This document shows, in pieces, positions 54,106 to 64,000 of a DNA stretch of 64,000 bases (its first letter is position 1; each line of letters begins with the position of its first letter). The position numbers and the translations under genes are program-made. Origin of the DNA: Paraburkholderia heleia NBRC 101817 (GTDB lineage: Bacteria; Pseudomonadota; Gammaproteobacteria; Burkholderiales; Burkholderiaceae); NCBI RefSeq assembly GCF_000739775.1, contig NZ_BBJH01000038.1:1-64000 (forward strand), in the 5' to 3' direction. The notes under the pieces were generated by a model. That model was given only the letters and a program-made list of their open reading frames with translations. It was not told the origin of the DNA and searched no databases.

Positions 54106-54846
54106 CTAACGCCCGGCTTCGACATTGCTCGCGTTGCGCGAGGCTGCTGCGCCATGCGGCGCGTTGGGCACGCGGCGGCCCGCTTCGATCGTGATGATCG
54201 CATCGCAACGCTGCGCAAGATCGACGTCGTGGGTGACGAGCACAAGCGTTGCGCCATTGGCGCGATTGAGTTCGAACATCAGGTCGATGACGGCGTGGCC
54301 GGTGGCGGCGTCGAGGCTCCCGGTGGGCTCGTCGGCGAACAGCACGGCGGGGCGCGTCACGAAGGCGCGGGCGAGCGCCACACGCTGCTGCTCGCCGCCC
54401 GAGAGCAGCTTCGGGTAGTGGTCCGTGCGCCCGGCAAGGCCCACGCGCTCGAGCAGCGTGCGGGCGCGGGCGAAAGCATCACGCGTCGACATGCCGCCTT
54501 GCAGTTCGAGCGGCAGCGCGACGTTTTCCAGAGCGGTGAGATGCGGCATCAACTGGAACGACTGGAACACGAAACCCACCGAGCCGTTGCGCAGCGCCGC
54601 GCGCTGGTCTTCGGCCATCCCGGTAAGCTCATGGCCCAGCAGGCGCACCGAACCCGCGCTCGCACTGTCGAGGCCGGCCAGCAGGCCGAGCAGCGTCGAC
54701 TTGCCGGAACCGGAGGCGCCGACGATCGCCACGCTCCCGCCCGCCTGCACGGTGAGGTCGATACCGTCGAGGATCGTCAGCTCGCCGGTGGCGTCGGTGA
54801 CCCGCTTGCTCAAACCCCGTACTTCGATGACTGGATCGCTATTCAT
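54106..54846 (-). CDS. ABC transporter ATP-binding protein (YbbA/LolD type)
   Basis: 246 residues: Walker A VGASGSGKSTLLGLLAGLD, Q-loop GFVFQSFQLMPHLTALENVALPLEL, signature LSGGEQQRVALARAFVTRPAVLFADEPTGSLD with Walker B, and H-loop VLVTHD. Type resembles YbbA of the tesA-ybbA-ybbP locus of E. coli. No FtsX/MacB-type permease gene is next to it, so its partner must be elsewhere or missing. Its ATG lies six bases from the divergent tesA start. Confidence 0.94.
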   Translation of the reverse strand: MNSDPVIEVRGLSKRVTDATGELTILDGIDLTVQAGGSVAIVGASGSGKSTLLGLLAGLDSASAGSVRLLGHELTGMAEDQRAALRNGSVGFVFQSFQLMPHLTALENVALPLELQGGMSTRDAFARARTLLERVGLAGRTDHYPKLLSGGEQQRVALARAFVTRPAVLFADEPTGSLDAATGHAVIDLMFELNRANGATLVLVTHDVDLAQRCDAIITIEAGRRVPNAPHGAAASRNASNVEAGR

Positions 54847-54852
54847 TCGCAC

Positions 54853-55626
54853 ATGATGACGCACAGGTTAGCCGTGAACCAGAAGCGCGCCCCACGGCGC
54901 GCCGCCCCTTCCCGCGCCCGGTCCCGCTGCAGCGCGTTTGCCGCTATCGCCGCCTTGACCGCCGCTGCCTTGCTCGGCGCCTTTTGTGGCTTGACCGGCA
55001 GCGCGCTCGCGGCCACGCCCGTGTCCACGGCCAACGCGGCGACGAACCCCGCCGCCGCGGCAAAACCGAACATCGTCGTGCTCGGCGACAGCCTTTCGGC
55101 CGAATACGGCCTGCCGCGCGATACAGGCTGGGTGGCCCTGCTGCGTCAGCGGCTCGCCAGCGACCGGATCGATTATAACGTTGCGAATGCGAGCATCAGC
55201 GGGGACACGACGAGCGGCGGACTCACGCGCCTGCCGCTCGTCATGCAGCGCATCAAGCCCGCGATCGTGATCGTCGAACTGGGCGCGAACGACGCACTGC
55301 GCGGCGTGCCGCTCACGACGACCGAGAGCAATCTGCGCGCCATCGTCGCTCAGATCCGCAAGGGCGGCGCGCAACCCGTGCTCATCGGCATGTACGTGCC
55401 GCCCAACTACGGAGCCGACTACACGCATGACTTCCACGCCATTTACGTGCGGCTGGCGAAGGATTTGAACGTTCCGCTCGTGCCCTTTCTGCTCGCCGGC
55501 CTCGCCGACAAACCCGAACTCTTCCAGTCCGATCAGATCCATCCCACCCAGCAGGCACAGCCCTTGCTGCTCGACAACGTGTGGCCAACGCTCAAGCCGC
55601 TGCTCGGCAGCGGCGTGCGGCGCTGA
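54853..55626 (+). CDS. tesA: Periplasmic arylesterase / lysophospholipase, GDSL type
   Basis: About 257 residues. Signal sequence (AAIAALTAAALLGAFCGLTGSALA) then the SGNH hydrolase: block I VVLGDSLSAEYGL, block III-like VIVELGANDALRG, and the final DQIHPTQQAQ carrying the catalytic Asp and His. Two ATGs (54853, 54856) and a GTG at 54874 are possible starts; the first two leave only six to nine bases to the ABC start, so the GTG cannot be excluded. Functions as thioesterase I/protease I in E. coli. Confidence 0.92.
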   Translation: MMTHRLAVNQKRAPRRAAPSRARSRCSAFAAIAALTAAALLGAFCGLTGSALAATPVSTANAATNPAAAAKPNIVVLGDSLSAEYGLPRDTGWVALLRQRLASDRIDYNVANASISGDTTSGGLTRLPLVMQRIKPAIVIVELGANDALRGVPLTTTESNLRAIVAQIRKGGAQPVLIGMYVPPNYGADYTHDFHAIYVRLAKDLNVPLVPFLLAGLADKPELFQSDQIHPTQQAQPLLLDNVWPTLKPLLGSGVRR

Positions 55627-55835
55627 GGCAGGCGGCAGCTAGGCAAACGTGCGGGCGTCTTCACCGGGCGCCCTTTCTCAGAGCCCGGCTTCGGCGCGTT
55701 CAAGCCGCTCGAGCCTTTCAGGCAGCGTGGCGGCGGGCAACGCCGCCCTGCCGTTGGCCACCTTTTGTGTCAGACACGCGCGCCCGAGAAGCTTCGCTGT
55801 CTGAATCCGACCGACCCTGACTGGAGGGAAGAAGC

Positions 55836-56183
55836 GTGAAATATTTACCTCTCATTGTCGTTACGGCAGCACTTGCTGCCTGCGCCAATCAGCCAATGCC
55901 GAGCGGAGCGCAGTCCGTCGGCACGAGCCAGCAACCGCCCGCGACGGTTGCCCAATGCATTGCGCAAAAATGGGCCGACAAGTCGCAGCAGCAAGTCGTC
56001 TCGCAGTCCGTGCTCGCCAACGGCCAGGCTGTCGACGTCTACGTCCCTGGCCAGCAGCCGCCTAACGGCGCAGCCGCAACGGTGCGCCCGGCGTGGAGCG
56101 CCAGCGCGAAGACGTGGGTCGGCTTCCGCTCCGGCGGCGGCGCGGGTGGAGACGCCACCAGCGACATCAGCGCCTGCCTCTGA
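55836..56183 (+). CDS. Small lipoprotein of unknown function
   Basis: 115 residues with lipobox LAAC (Cys16) after MKYLPLIVVTAA. The mature part has two further Cys (VAQCIAQKW, ISACL) and aromatic segments (AWSASAKTWVGFRSGGG). Known as conserved small lipoproteins in Burkholderiaceae; no assigned function. GGAGGGAAG ribosome site upstream. Confidence 0.85.
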   Translation: MKYLPLIVVTAALAACANQPMPSGAQSVGTSQQPPATVAQCIAQKWADKSQQQVVSQSVLANGQAVDVYVPGQQPPNGAAATVRPAWSASAKTWVGFRSGGGAGGDATSDISACL

Positions 56184-56202
56184 TTTCGCGCTCGCCGGAA
56201 CG

Positions 56203-56235
56203 AAAAAAGCCCCGCGATGTTTGCGGGGCTTTTTT
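56203..56235. terminator. Bidirectional terminator between the lipoprotein gene and ppiD
   Basis: AAAAAAGCCCCGC (56203-56215) pairs with GCGGGGCTTTTTT (56223-56235) around a seven-base loop. Runs of A and T on both sides make it good in both directions. Confidence 0.85.
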
Positions 56236-56277
56236 GCGCCGGCTGTCGATGCCGGCGGGCAGGTACACGGGGCGGAC

Positions 56278-58218
56278 TTACTGGGCACCGTCGCCCGACT
56301 GGCCCGCGGAACTGAGCGAACCGTAGAGCTTTACCTTCGCGCGCTCGCGCAGCGCGTCGAGGTACGCCTGCACCTGCGACTGGCCGCCCACCTGTGCGAG
56401 TTGCTGCTGCGCGGCGGCCAGACGCGGGCCTTCTGCGGCCGGACCGTTGGTCACGCTGTTTACGCGGTAAATCGCATAGCCGTCGTTGCCGAGGTCCACG
56501 CCCACATAAGCGGGCAACTTCTGCGCATCGACCTTGAAGACGGCGGACAGCGCGCTGGGCGGCAACCCTTGGGCGTCGTTGCGCGACACCTTGAGCGCCG
56601 ACGAGAACCCGTCTGTCGACTTCGACTTCTGCAGTTCCGCGAGCCTGGCCTCGCCGTCCTTGCGCGCCATGTCGGCGGCCTGCTGCGCGACCACCTTCTG
56701 GCGAACCGCATCCTTGACCGCGGCGAACGCGGGCACGGCGGCCGGCTGGTAGTTCGTTACGTGAGCCGAGATCAACGTGCTGTTGCCGACGTCGATCGCC
56801 TGGGTGTTGTTGTGCTGGTTCACCGAGTCGCTCGCGAATACGGCGTCGAGGAACTTCGGGTTGTTCAGTGGGCTGTCCGGCGGCAGCGCTGCGTTCGGCT
56901 TCGGCGTGACCGTGGCCGTCTGGATCGTCAGCTTGTACTTGTCCGCGGCCGGCTGCAGGCTCCTGGCCTGCTCGTAGACCATCGACGTGAAACCATCGCT
57001 CGCGTCGGCAAGCAGCTTCGCGGCCTGCTGCGCCTTCACTTCGTTCGTGATCTGCGCCTTCACGTCGTCGAACGGTTTCGTGACCGCCGGCTTCAGGTCC
57101 GTGACCTTGACGATGTGATAACCGAAGTCCGACTGGATCACGTCGCTGATCTCATCCTTCTTCAGCTTGAAGACCGCGGCGTCGAACGCCTGGCCGCCCG
57201 CGATCATGCCGGGGCCGAAGTAGCCGAGGTCGCCGCCCTTCGAGGCCGAACCCGGGTCCTGCGACTCTTTCTGCGCGATCTGCGCGAACTGATCCGGATG
57301 CGCCTTCACTTCCGCGAGGATCGCTTCGGCCTTCTGCTTCGCCGCGTTGCGCACGTCGGCGCTCGCGTCCTTCGGCACCGTGATCAGGATGTGGCTCGCG
57401 CGCACTTCTTCCTGCGTGCGGTAGTGCGCGATGTTGTCGTCGTAGTACTTCTTGAGATCGGCGTCGCCCGGCTGCACGCTAGCTGCAACCGTGGCCGCCG
57501 AGAGCACGAGATACTGGATCTGTGCCGTGGCCGGCGTGGCGAAAGCGCTCTTGTTCGCGTCGTAATACGCCTGCAGTTGCGCGTCGGTCGGCTGGACCTT
57601 AAGCGCATAGTCGCTCGCGTGGAAGGCGAGGCCCTGCACTTCGCGCTGCTGCTCCGAGAGACCCGTGAGCTGCTGCGCGAGCGCCTTCGGCGTAAACGCG
57701 CTGCTGATGATCGACGCCGGCAGCTGCTGCATGGCGAGGCTATAACGCACGCGCTCGTCGTACTGCTCGGGCGTCATGCCCTGCATGGCGAGCAGCTGCT
57801 TGTACTGGTCCAGATTGATCGAGCCGTCAGGATTCTTGAGCGACGAGATCACCGGGTCGGCGAGCAATGCGCGTCGCACGGCGTCATCGGAGGCGGTCAG
57901 GTGCAGGCGCTGCGTCTCGTCCCCGAGCACGCGTTGCTGGATCAGGCCGTCGAGGATGTCCTTGCGGTGCTGGGGCGTGTCGAACAGGCTCGCGTCGAAT
58001 TGCGCGCCGAGGACCTGTCGGGCCTGGTCGAGCTGCTGGCGCGCGGCGTTGTCGTACTCGACACGCGTGATCTTGTGCCCGTTGACGCTTGCGACATTCG
58101 CGCTTTCATCGAAGAAGCCGCGAAAACCTTGAATACCGACGAAGCCCAGTCCTGGCAGGACGACCAGGAGCAGCATGAACATCATCAGGCGTTTGTGATT
58201 GCGGAAAAAGTCGAGCAT
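56278..58218 (-). CDS. ppiD: SurA/PpiD-type peptidyl-prolyl isomerase
   Basis: 646 residues: N-terminal membrane helix (LMMFMLLLVVLPGLGFVGIQGF), a SurA-like N-terminal chaperone region (RVEYDNAARQQLDQARQVLGAQFD), and a parvulin domain (VRASHILITVPKDASADVRNAAKQKAEAILAEV, SQDPGSASKGGDLGYFGPGMIAGGQAFDAAVF), then a long C-terminal region. Periplasmic, inner-membrane anchored. Start MLDFFRNHKRL fits E. coli PpiD. Two tRNAs lie immediately upstream. Confidence 0.95.
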   Translation of the reverse strand: MLDFFRNHKRLMMFMLLLVVLPGLGFVGIQGFRGFFDESANVASVNGHKITRVEYDNAARQQLDQARQVLGAQFDASLFDTPQHRKDILDGLIQQRVLGDETQRLHLTASDDAVRRALLADPVISSLKNPDGSINLDQYKQLLAMQGMTPEQYDERVRYSLAMQQLPASIISSAFTPKALAQQLTGLSEQQREVQGLAFHASDYALKVQPTDAQLQAYYDANKSAFATPATAQIQYLVLSAATVAASVQPGDADLKKYYDDNIAHYRTQEEVRASHILITVPKDASADVRNAAKQKAEAILAEVKAHPDQFAQIAQKESQDPGSASKGGDLGYFGPGMIAGGQAFDAAVFKLKKDEISDVIQSDFGYHIVKVTDLKPAVTKPFDDVKAQITNEVKAQQAAKLLADASDGFTSMVYEQARSLQPAADKYKLTIQTATVTPKPNAALPPDSPLNNPKFLDAVFASDSVNQHNNTQAIDVGNSTLISAHVTNYQPAAVPAFAAVKDAVRQKVVAQQAADMARKDGEARLAELQKSKSTDGFSSALKVSRNDAQGLPPSALSAVFKVDAQKLPAYVGVDLGNDGYAIYRVNSVTNGPAAEGPRLAAAQQQLAQVGGQSQVQAYLDALRERAKVKLYGSLSSAGQSGDGAQ

Positions 58219-58321
58219 GCGTGACCAGACGTTGATGGCGCCAAAAAATGGAACGCCCGATATTACAACAGCGGCCAACAAAAAAGGCGAACCGGAGTTC
58301 GCCTTCTTGTCGAGATATCCC

Positions 58322-58398
58322 TGGCGGAGCGGACGGGGCTCGAACCCGCGACCCCCGGCGTGACAGGCCGGTATTCTAACCAACTGAACTACCGCTCC
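58322..58398 (-). tRNA. tRNA-Asp (GTC)
   Basis: Reads GGAGCGGTAGTTCAGTTGG onward; acceptor arms GGAGCGG / CCGCTCC, anticodon loop CTGTCAC with GTC, TTCGAG in the T loop, encoded CCA at the 3' end. 77 bases. Confidence 0.97.
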
Positions 58399-58431
58399 AT
58401 GCAAGCGCAATAGGTACCGGAACTGAAGCTG

Positions 58432-58507
58432 TGGTGGGTGCTGAGAGGCTCGAACTCCCGACCTACGCCTTGTAAGGGCGCCGCTCTACCAACTGAGCTA
58501 AGCACCC
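58432..58507 (-). tRNA. tRNA-Val (TAC)
   Basis: Reads GGGTGCTTAGCTCAGTTGG onward; acceptor arms GGGTGCT / AGCACCC, anticodon loop CTTACAA with TAC, encoded CCA. 76 bases. It precedes tRNA-Asp by 33 bases, so the two are probably one transcript. Confidence 0.97.
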
Positions 58508-58579
58508 AGCTTCATGCTTTCCTGCGCTGTTTCCGGCACTGCGACTTCTGCTGCGCCACCTTATCAGGTAGCGAGCCCG

Positions 58580-58852
58580 CTAGTTTAGCGCATCCTTCAG
58601 CGCTTTGCCAGGCCTAAATTTGGGCACCTTCGCGGCCTTGATCTTGATCGCATCGCCAGTGCGCGGATTGCGGCCCGTGCGCGCCGTGCGCTTGCCGACG
58701 GCAAACGTGCCGAAGCCGACGAGCGTGACCGAGCCGCCCTTCTTGAGCGTGCCTTTGACGCCGCCGATCACGGCGTCGAGTGCGCGTCCCGCAGCCGCTT
58801 TCGAAATGTCGGCTTGTTGCGCGATATGGTCGATCAATTCCGTTTTGTTCAT
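58580..58852 (-). CDS. hupB: HU-family DNA-binding protein
   Basis: 90 residues: MNKTELIDHIAQQADISKAAAGRALDAVIGGVKGTLKKGGSVTLVGFGTFAVGKRTARTGRNPRTGDAIKI is the classic HU alpha/beta body with the Pro-tipped arms (RNPRTG). Nucleoid protein. Downstream of it on the same strand are the tRNAs. Confidence 0.97.
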   Translation of the reverse strand: MNKTELIDHIAQQADISKAAAGRALDAVIGGVKGTLKKGGSVTLVGFGTFAVGKRTARTGRNPRTGDAIKIKAAKVPKFRPGKALKDALN

Positions 58853-59165
58853 TCCAGCCCCCGAGAATGTGTTTGGGCAAACGTAAGAAAGAAGGTCAAC
58901 TTATTGGATAGAGATCCCCCGCGTAGAGCGGGGCCCGCTCATTTAACGGGGCCGAAAGTGCGGTGTCAAGCGGGGTTGAGCCTGATTCGGCGCGGGATTC
59001 GAGGGAACATTCGAGGGAGTCTTCGAACATGTGGGAAAAGACCGCTGGTTGTCATCACAACGTCAAGAATCGTGGCGCAAAGAAAAAGCCCGCGGTGTAT
59101 GCCGCGGGCTTTGGGGATCCAACGCGCCGCGCCTGAGCGCGGCTTGTCGAAGGTGTACTGAAGGC
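58853..59165. other. 313-bp gap between lon and hupB
   Basis: Carries the lon terminator at 59085-59112 and, on the minus strand before hupB, TTGACC as a weak -35 candidate. No clear -10 could be fixed. I see no gene. Confidence 0.5.
59085..59112 (-). terminator. Terminator of lon
   Basis: AAAGCCCGCGG (59085-59095) pairs with CCGCGGGCTTT (59102-59112) around TGTATG. On the minus strand it is followed by a T-run. Confidence 0.85.
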
Positions 59166-61592
<2,427 letters not shown>

Positions 61593-61626
61593 TTCATTTC
61601 CCCATGAGTGGAATCAATTGTTCGGT

Positions 61627-61654
61627 AATTGAGGCCTGAGATACCGATTGCAAG
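61627..61654 (-). promoter_or_regulatory. Candidate sigma-32 (heat-shock) promoter of lon
   Basis: On the minus strand CTTGCAA (61654-61648) and CCTCAATT (61634-61627) are separated by 13 bases. These match the heat-shock -35 CTTGAAA at six of seven and -10 CCCCATTT at six of eight. The leader to the lon ATG would be about 28 bases and includes a GGGGAA ribosome site. Confidence 0.55.
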
Positions 61655-61719
61655 CCTCGCGCGTGTGGGAAAAGTTCAGTGACTCCAAAATAGTGCGCCA
61701 TCGACCACAAGACTAAACG

Positions 61720-61750
61720 AAAAAGCCGTTCATCCCATTGTATGAACGGC
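61720..61750 (-). terminator. Terminator of clpX
   Basis: GCCGTTCAT (61725-61733) pairs with ATGAACGGC (61742-61750). On the minus strand a T-run (TTTTTCG) follows. It separates clpX from lon. Confidence 0.8.
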
Positions 61751-61783
61751 CTTTTTCCGGAACTCTTTAGCCGATCACCACCA

Positions 61784-63055
61784 TCAGTTCGACCCTGCAA
61801 CCTTCGGAGCGTCTTCGTAGATCAAGAGCGGTTTGCCGTCGCCGTCGATCACGTTGTCGTCGATGATCACCTTGCTCACGCCCTTCATGGCCGGCAGCTC
61901 GTACATCACGTCGAGCAACGCCTGCTCCAGGATCGAGCGCAGGCCGCGGGCCCCGGTCTTGCGGCGGATCGCCTTGCGGGCGACGGCCTGCAGGGCGGCC
62001 GGACGAATTTCCAGCTCCACGCGCTCCATGTTGAAGAGCTTGTGGTACTGCTTGACGAGCGCATTCTTCGGCTCGACCAGAATCTTCATGAGCGCGGCTT
62101 CGTCGAGCTTGCCGAGCGTGGCGACCACGGGCAGACGGCCGATCAGCTCGGGAATCAGGCCGAACTTGATCAGGTCTTCCGGTTCCGTTTCGCGCAGCAC
62201 TTCGCCCGTGTCGCGCTCCTGCTTGCTCTTCACGCTCGCGCCGAAGCCAATGCCGGTCTTTTCCGTGCGGTCGGTGATGACCTTCTCCAGCCCGTCGAAC
62301 GCGCCGCCGCAAATGAACAGGATATTGGTCGTGTCGACCTGGATGAAATCCTGGTTCGGATGCTTGCGGCCGCCCTGCGGCGGCACCGAGGCCATCGTGC
62401 CCTCGACGAGCTTGAGCAGCGCCTGCTGCACGCCCTCGCCGGAAACGTCGCGCGTGATCGACGGGTTGTCCGACTTGCGGCTGATCTTGTCGATTTCGTC
62501 GATATAGACGATGCCGCGCTGGGCCTTGTCGACCTCGTAATTGCAGTTCTGCAGCAGCTTCTGAATGATGTTCTCGACGTCTTCGCCCACGTAACCGGCT
62601 TCGGTCAGCGTGGTGGCGTCGGCGATCACGAACGGCACGTTCAGAAGGCGCGCGAGCGTCTGCGCGAGCAGCGTCTTGCCCGAGCCCGTGGGCCCGATCA
62701 AGAGGATGTTGCTCTTCGAGAGTTCGACGTCGTCCTTCTTGTCGAGGTGCTTCAAACGCTTGTAGTGGTTGTACACCGCCACTGCGAGAATCTTCTTCGC
62801 GCGTTCCTGGCCGATCACGTACTGGTCGAGGATGTCGCGGATCTCCTGCGGGCTCGGCAGGTCCGAGCGCGACAGCGCCGCGTCGACGCCCGCACCGGCG
62901 GCTTCGTCGCGAATGATCTCGTTGCACAAGTCGATGCATTCATCGCAGATGAATACCGACGGACCAGCGATGAGCTTTTTCACCTCATGCTGGCTCTTGC
63001 CGCAGAACGAGCAATACAACAGCTTCTCGCTGTTAGAACCTTTCTTGTCCGCCAT
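61784..63055 (-). CDS. clpX: ATP-dependent Clp protease ATP-binding subunit ClpX
   Basis: 423 residues: zinc-binding domain C15, C18, C37, C40, Walker A GPTGSGKT (121-128), Walker B IVYIDEIDKI, sensor and pore segments (VSGEGVQQALLKLVEGT). Unfolds substrates for ClpP. Follows clpP on the same strand after 252 bases. Confidence 0.98.
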   Translation of the reverse strand: MADKKGSNSEKLLYCSFCGKSQHEVKKLIAGPSVFICDECIDLCNEIIRDEAAGAGVDAALSRSDLPSPQEIRDILDQYVIGQERAKKILAVAVYNHYKRLKHLDKKDDVELSKSNILLIGPTGSGKTLLAQTLARLLNVPFVIADATTLTEAGYVGEDVENIIQKLLQNCNYEVDKAQRGIVYIDEIDKISRKSDNPSITRDVSGEGVQQALLKLVEGTMASVPPQGGRKHPNQDFIQVDTTNILFICGGAFDGLEKVITDRTEKTGIGFGASVKSKQERDTGEVLRETEPEDLIKFGLIPELIGRLPVVATLGKLDEAALMKILVEPKNALVKQYHKLFNMERVELEIRPAALQAVARKAIRRKTGARGLRSILEQALLDVMYELPAMKGVSKVIIDDNVIDGDGKPLLIYEDAPKVAGSN

Positions 63056-63307
63056 GGATAAATGAGCCTCCGGACACTCTGTTACATGATACGCCGTTTC
63101 CCCCGGCGAGGCCGGAGGGTGCGTGAACCGCTTGCTGTGACGGCGTTGGGGGCCGCAGGCCGCGAAGCGCGTTTGCCGATTATTTCACAAGGTCTGCGCG
63201 GCGTCGGCTATCCCCTTTTGTACGGGGGCCGAGCTGTTCCTTTACCTGCCTTTGCCGCGGCTTGCGCGCCCTTCGCAGGGTCGGACGCGCAAAACCGCTC
63301 GCGCAGT

Positions 63308-63961
63308 TCAGGGACGCTTGTGCAGGACCTGGTCGACGAGACCGTACGCCTGGGCGTCGTCGCCCGACATGAAATTGTCGCGATCCGTGTCGCGCGCAAT
63401 GCGCTCGACCGGCTGACCCGTATGATGCGCGAGCAACTGGTTCAGGCGCTCCTTCAGATACAGGATTTCGCGAGCCTGGATTTCGATGTCCGAAGCCTGG
63501 CCGCGCGCGCCGCCGAGCGGCTGGTGAATCATCACGCGCGAGTTCGGCAGCGCGAAACGCTTGCCCCTGGCCCCCGACGCCAGCAGGAACGCGCCCATGC
63601 TGGCCGCGAGGCCCATACAAAGGGTCGAAACATCCGGCTTGATGAACTGCATCGTGTCGTAAATCGCCATGCCGGCCGACACCGAGCCACCGGGGCTGTT
63701 GATGTACAGGCTGATGTCCTTGTCCGGATTTTCGCTTTCGAGGAACAACAGCTGGGCGACCACGAGGTTGGCCGTCTGGTCGTTCACTTCGCCGACCAGG
63801 AACACCACGCGCTCCTTGAGCAGGCGCGAGTAGATGTCGTAGGAGCGTTCGCCGCGGCCGCTCGTTTCGACGACGATCGGCACGAGGCCGAGCGCCTGCG
63901 GGTCGAAATCCCGCGACGAGTGGGAGGTCAACGTATCCAGCGATTGAGCGCGAATGGTCAT
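63308..63961 (-). CDS. clpP: ATP-dependent Clp protease proteolytic subunit
   Basis: 217 residues, catalytic triad Ser121 (GLAASMGAFLL), His146 (VMIHQPLGG) and Asp195, spaced 25 and 49 as in E. coli ClpP. Start ATG 63961 is chosen because AAGGA lies eight bases upstream; ATG 63970 sits too close to it. The gene likely follows tig beyond the right edge. The last 39 bases of the window are its leader. Confidence 0.97.
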   Translation of the reverse strand: MTIRAQSLDTLTSHSSRDFDPQALGLVPIVVETSGRGERSYDIYSRLLKERVVFLVGEVNDQTANLVVAQLLFLESENPDKDISLYINSPGGSVSAGMAIYDTMQFIKPDVSTLCMGLAASMGAFLLASGARGKRFALPNSRVMIHQPLGGARGQASDIEIQAREILYLKERLNQLLAHHTGQPVERIARDTDRDNFMSGDDAQAYGLVDQVLHKRP

Positions 63962-64000
63962 GCGGTGCATCCTTGTCTGGAAAAGTTCTTCTATATACCC

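Noticed and set aside
54154..54852. N-terminal extension of TesA by 233 codons
   Set aside because: It is antisense to the ABC ATPase gene, and the signal peptide of TesA begins only after 54853.

Overview
The window is a chromosomal segment of a high-GC beta-proteobacterium, most likely a Paraburkholderia, Caballeronia or Burkholderia species and probably its main chromosome. The reasons are strong G/C third-position bias, protein sequences typical of the family (PurL, ClpP, ClpX, Lon, HU, acyl-CoA dehydrogenase), and conserved neighbourhoods such as mltG-tmk-holB-tatD, msrB-yciB-bolA-ppi next to purL, and ppiD/tRNA-Asp/tRNA-Val/HU/lon/clpX/clpP. The assignment is from memory of these families, not from a search. 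I see no phage, insertion sequence, integrase, CRISPR array or plasmid gene.

Layout. 1-3082: end of a fatty-acid-type operon (acyl-CoA dehydrogenase, start of a further gene) and an AraC regulator. 3083-8693: a 760-bp regulatory region with two FNR-like sites and a perfect operator-like palindrome, then a complete arginine deiminase operon arcDABC, ended by a strong bidirectional terminator. 8805-12519: small RRM protein, polyphosphate kinase 2, PRC-barrel, cupin and secreted small proteins, a gene remnant, YnfA. 12618-15619: 2-aminoethylphosphonate degradation (phnX, phnW) with a divergent LysR regulator. 15635-20225: small conserved proteins, a phosphoribosyltransferase, PsiF, a SYLF lipoprotein and a glycosyltransferase. 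20416-25780: lone AAA ATPase, OtsA, MscS channel, Rap1a-like protein, ankyrin protein.

25847-31479: tatD-holB-tmk-mltG on the minus strand, with ygfZ and an NRDE protein divergent on the plus strand. 31550-40591: a minus-strand lipid/acyl-CoA catabolism cluster (SDR, MDR oxidoreductase, PaaI thioesterase, Dabb protein, thiolase, nicotinamidase, FadB/FadJ-like bifunctional enzyme, acyl-CoA ligase). 40758-44619: SelO, MsrB, YciB, BolA, a parvulin isomerase. 44732-56183: purL, a DadA-like oxidase, NAD(P)HX repair enzyme, pgi, an ABC ATPase back to back with TesA, a lipoprotein. 56278-63961: periplasmic folding and proteolysis (PpiD, HU, Lon, ClpX, ClpP) with two tRNAs; lon carries a sigma-32-like promoter.

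The genes are mainly housekeeping plus catabolic modules. I do not find a clear undescribed multi-gene system. The most worthwhile leads are the arc control region, the orphan Rap1a-like protein, the start-to-start ABC/TesA pair lacking its usual permease, the MscS-OtsA pair without OtsB, and a broken thioesterase next to a proline-rich ORF.
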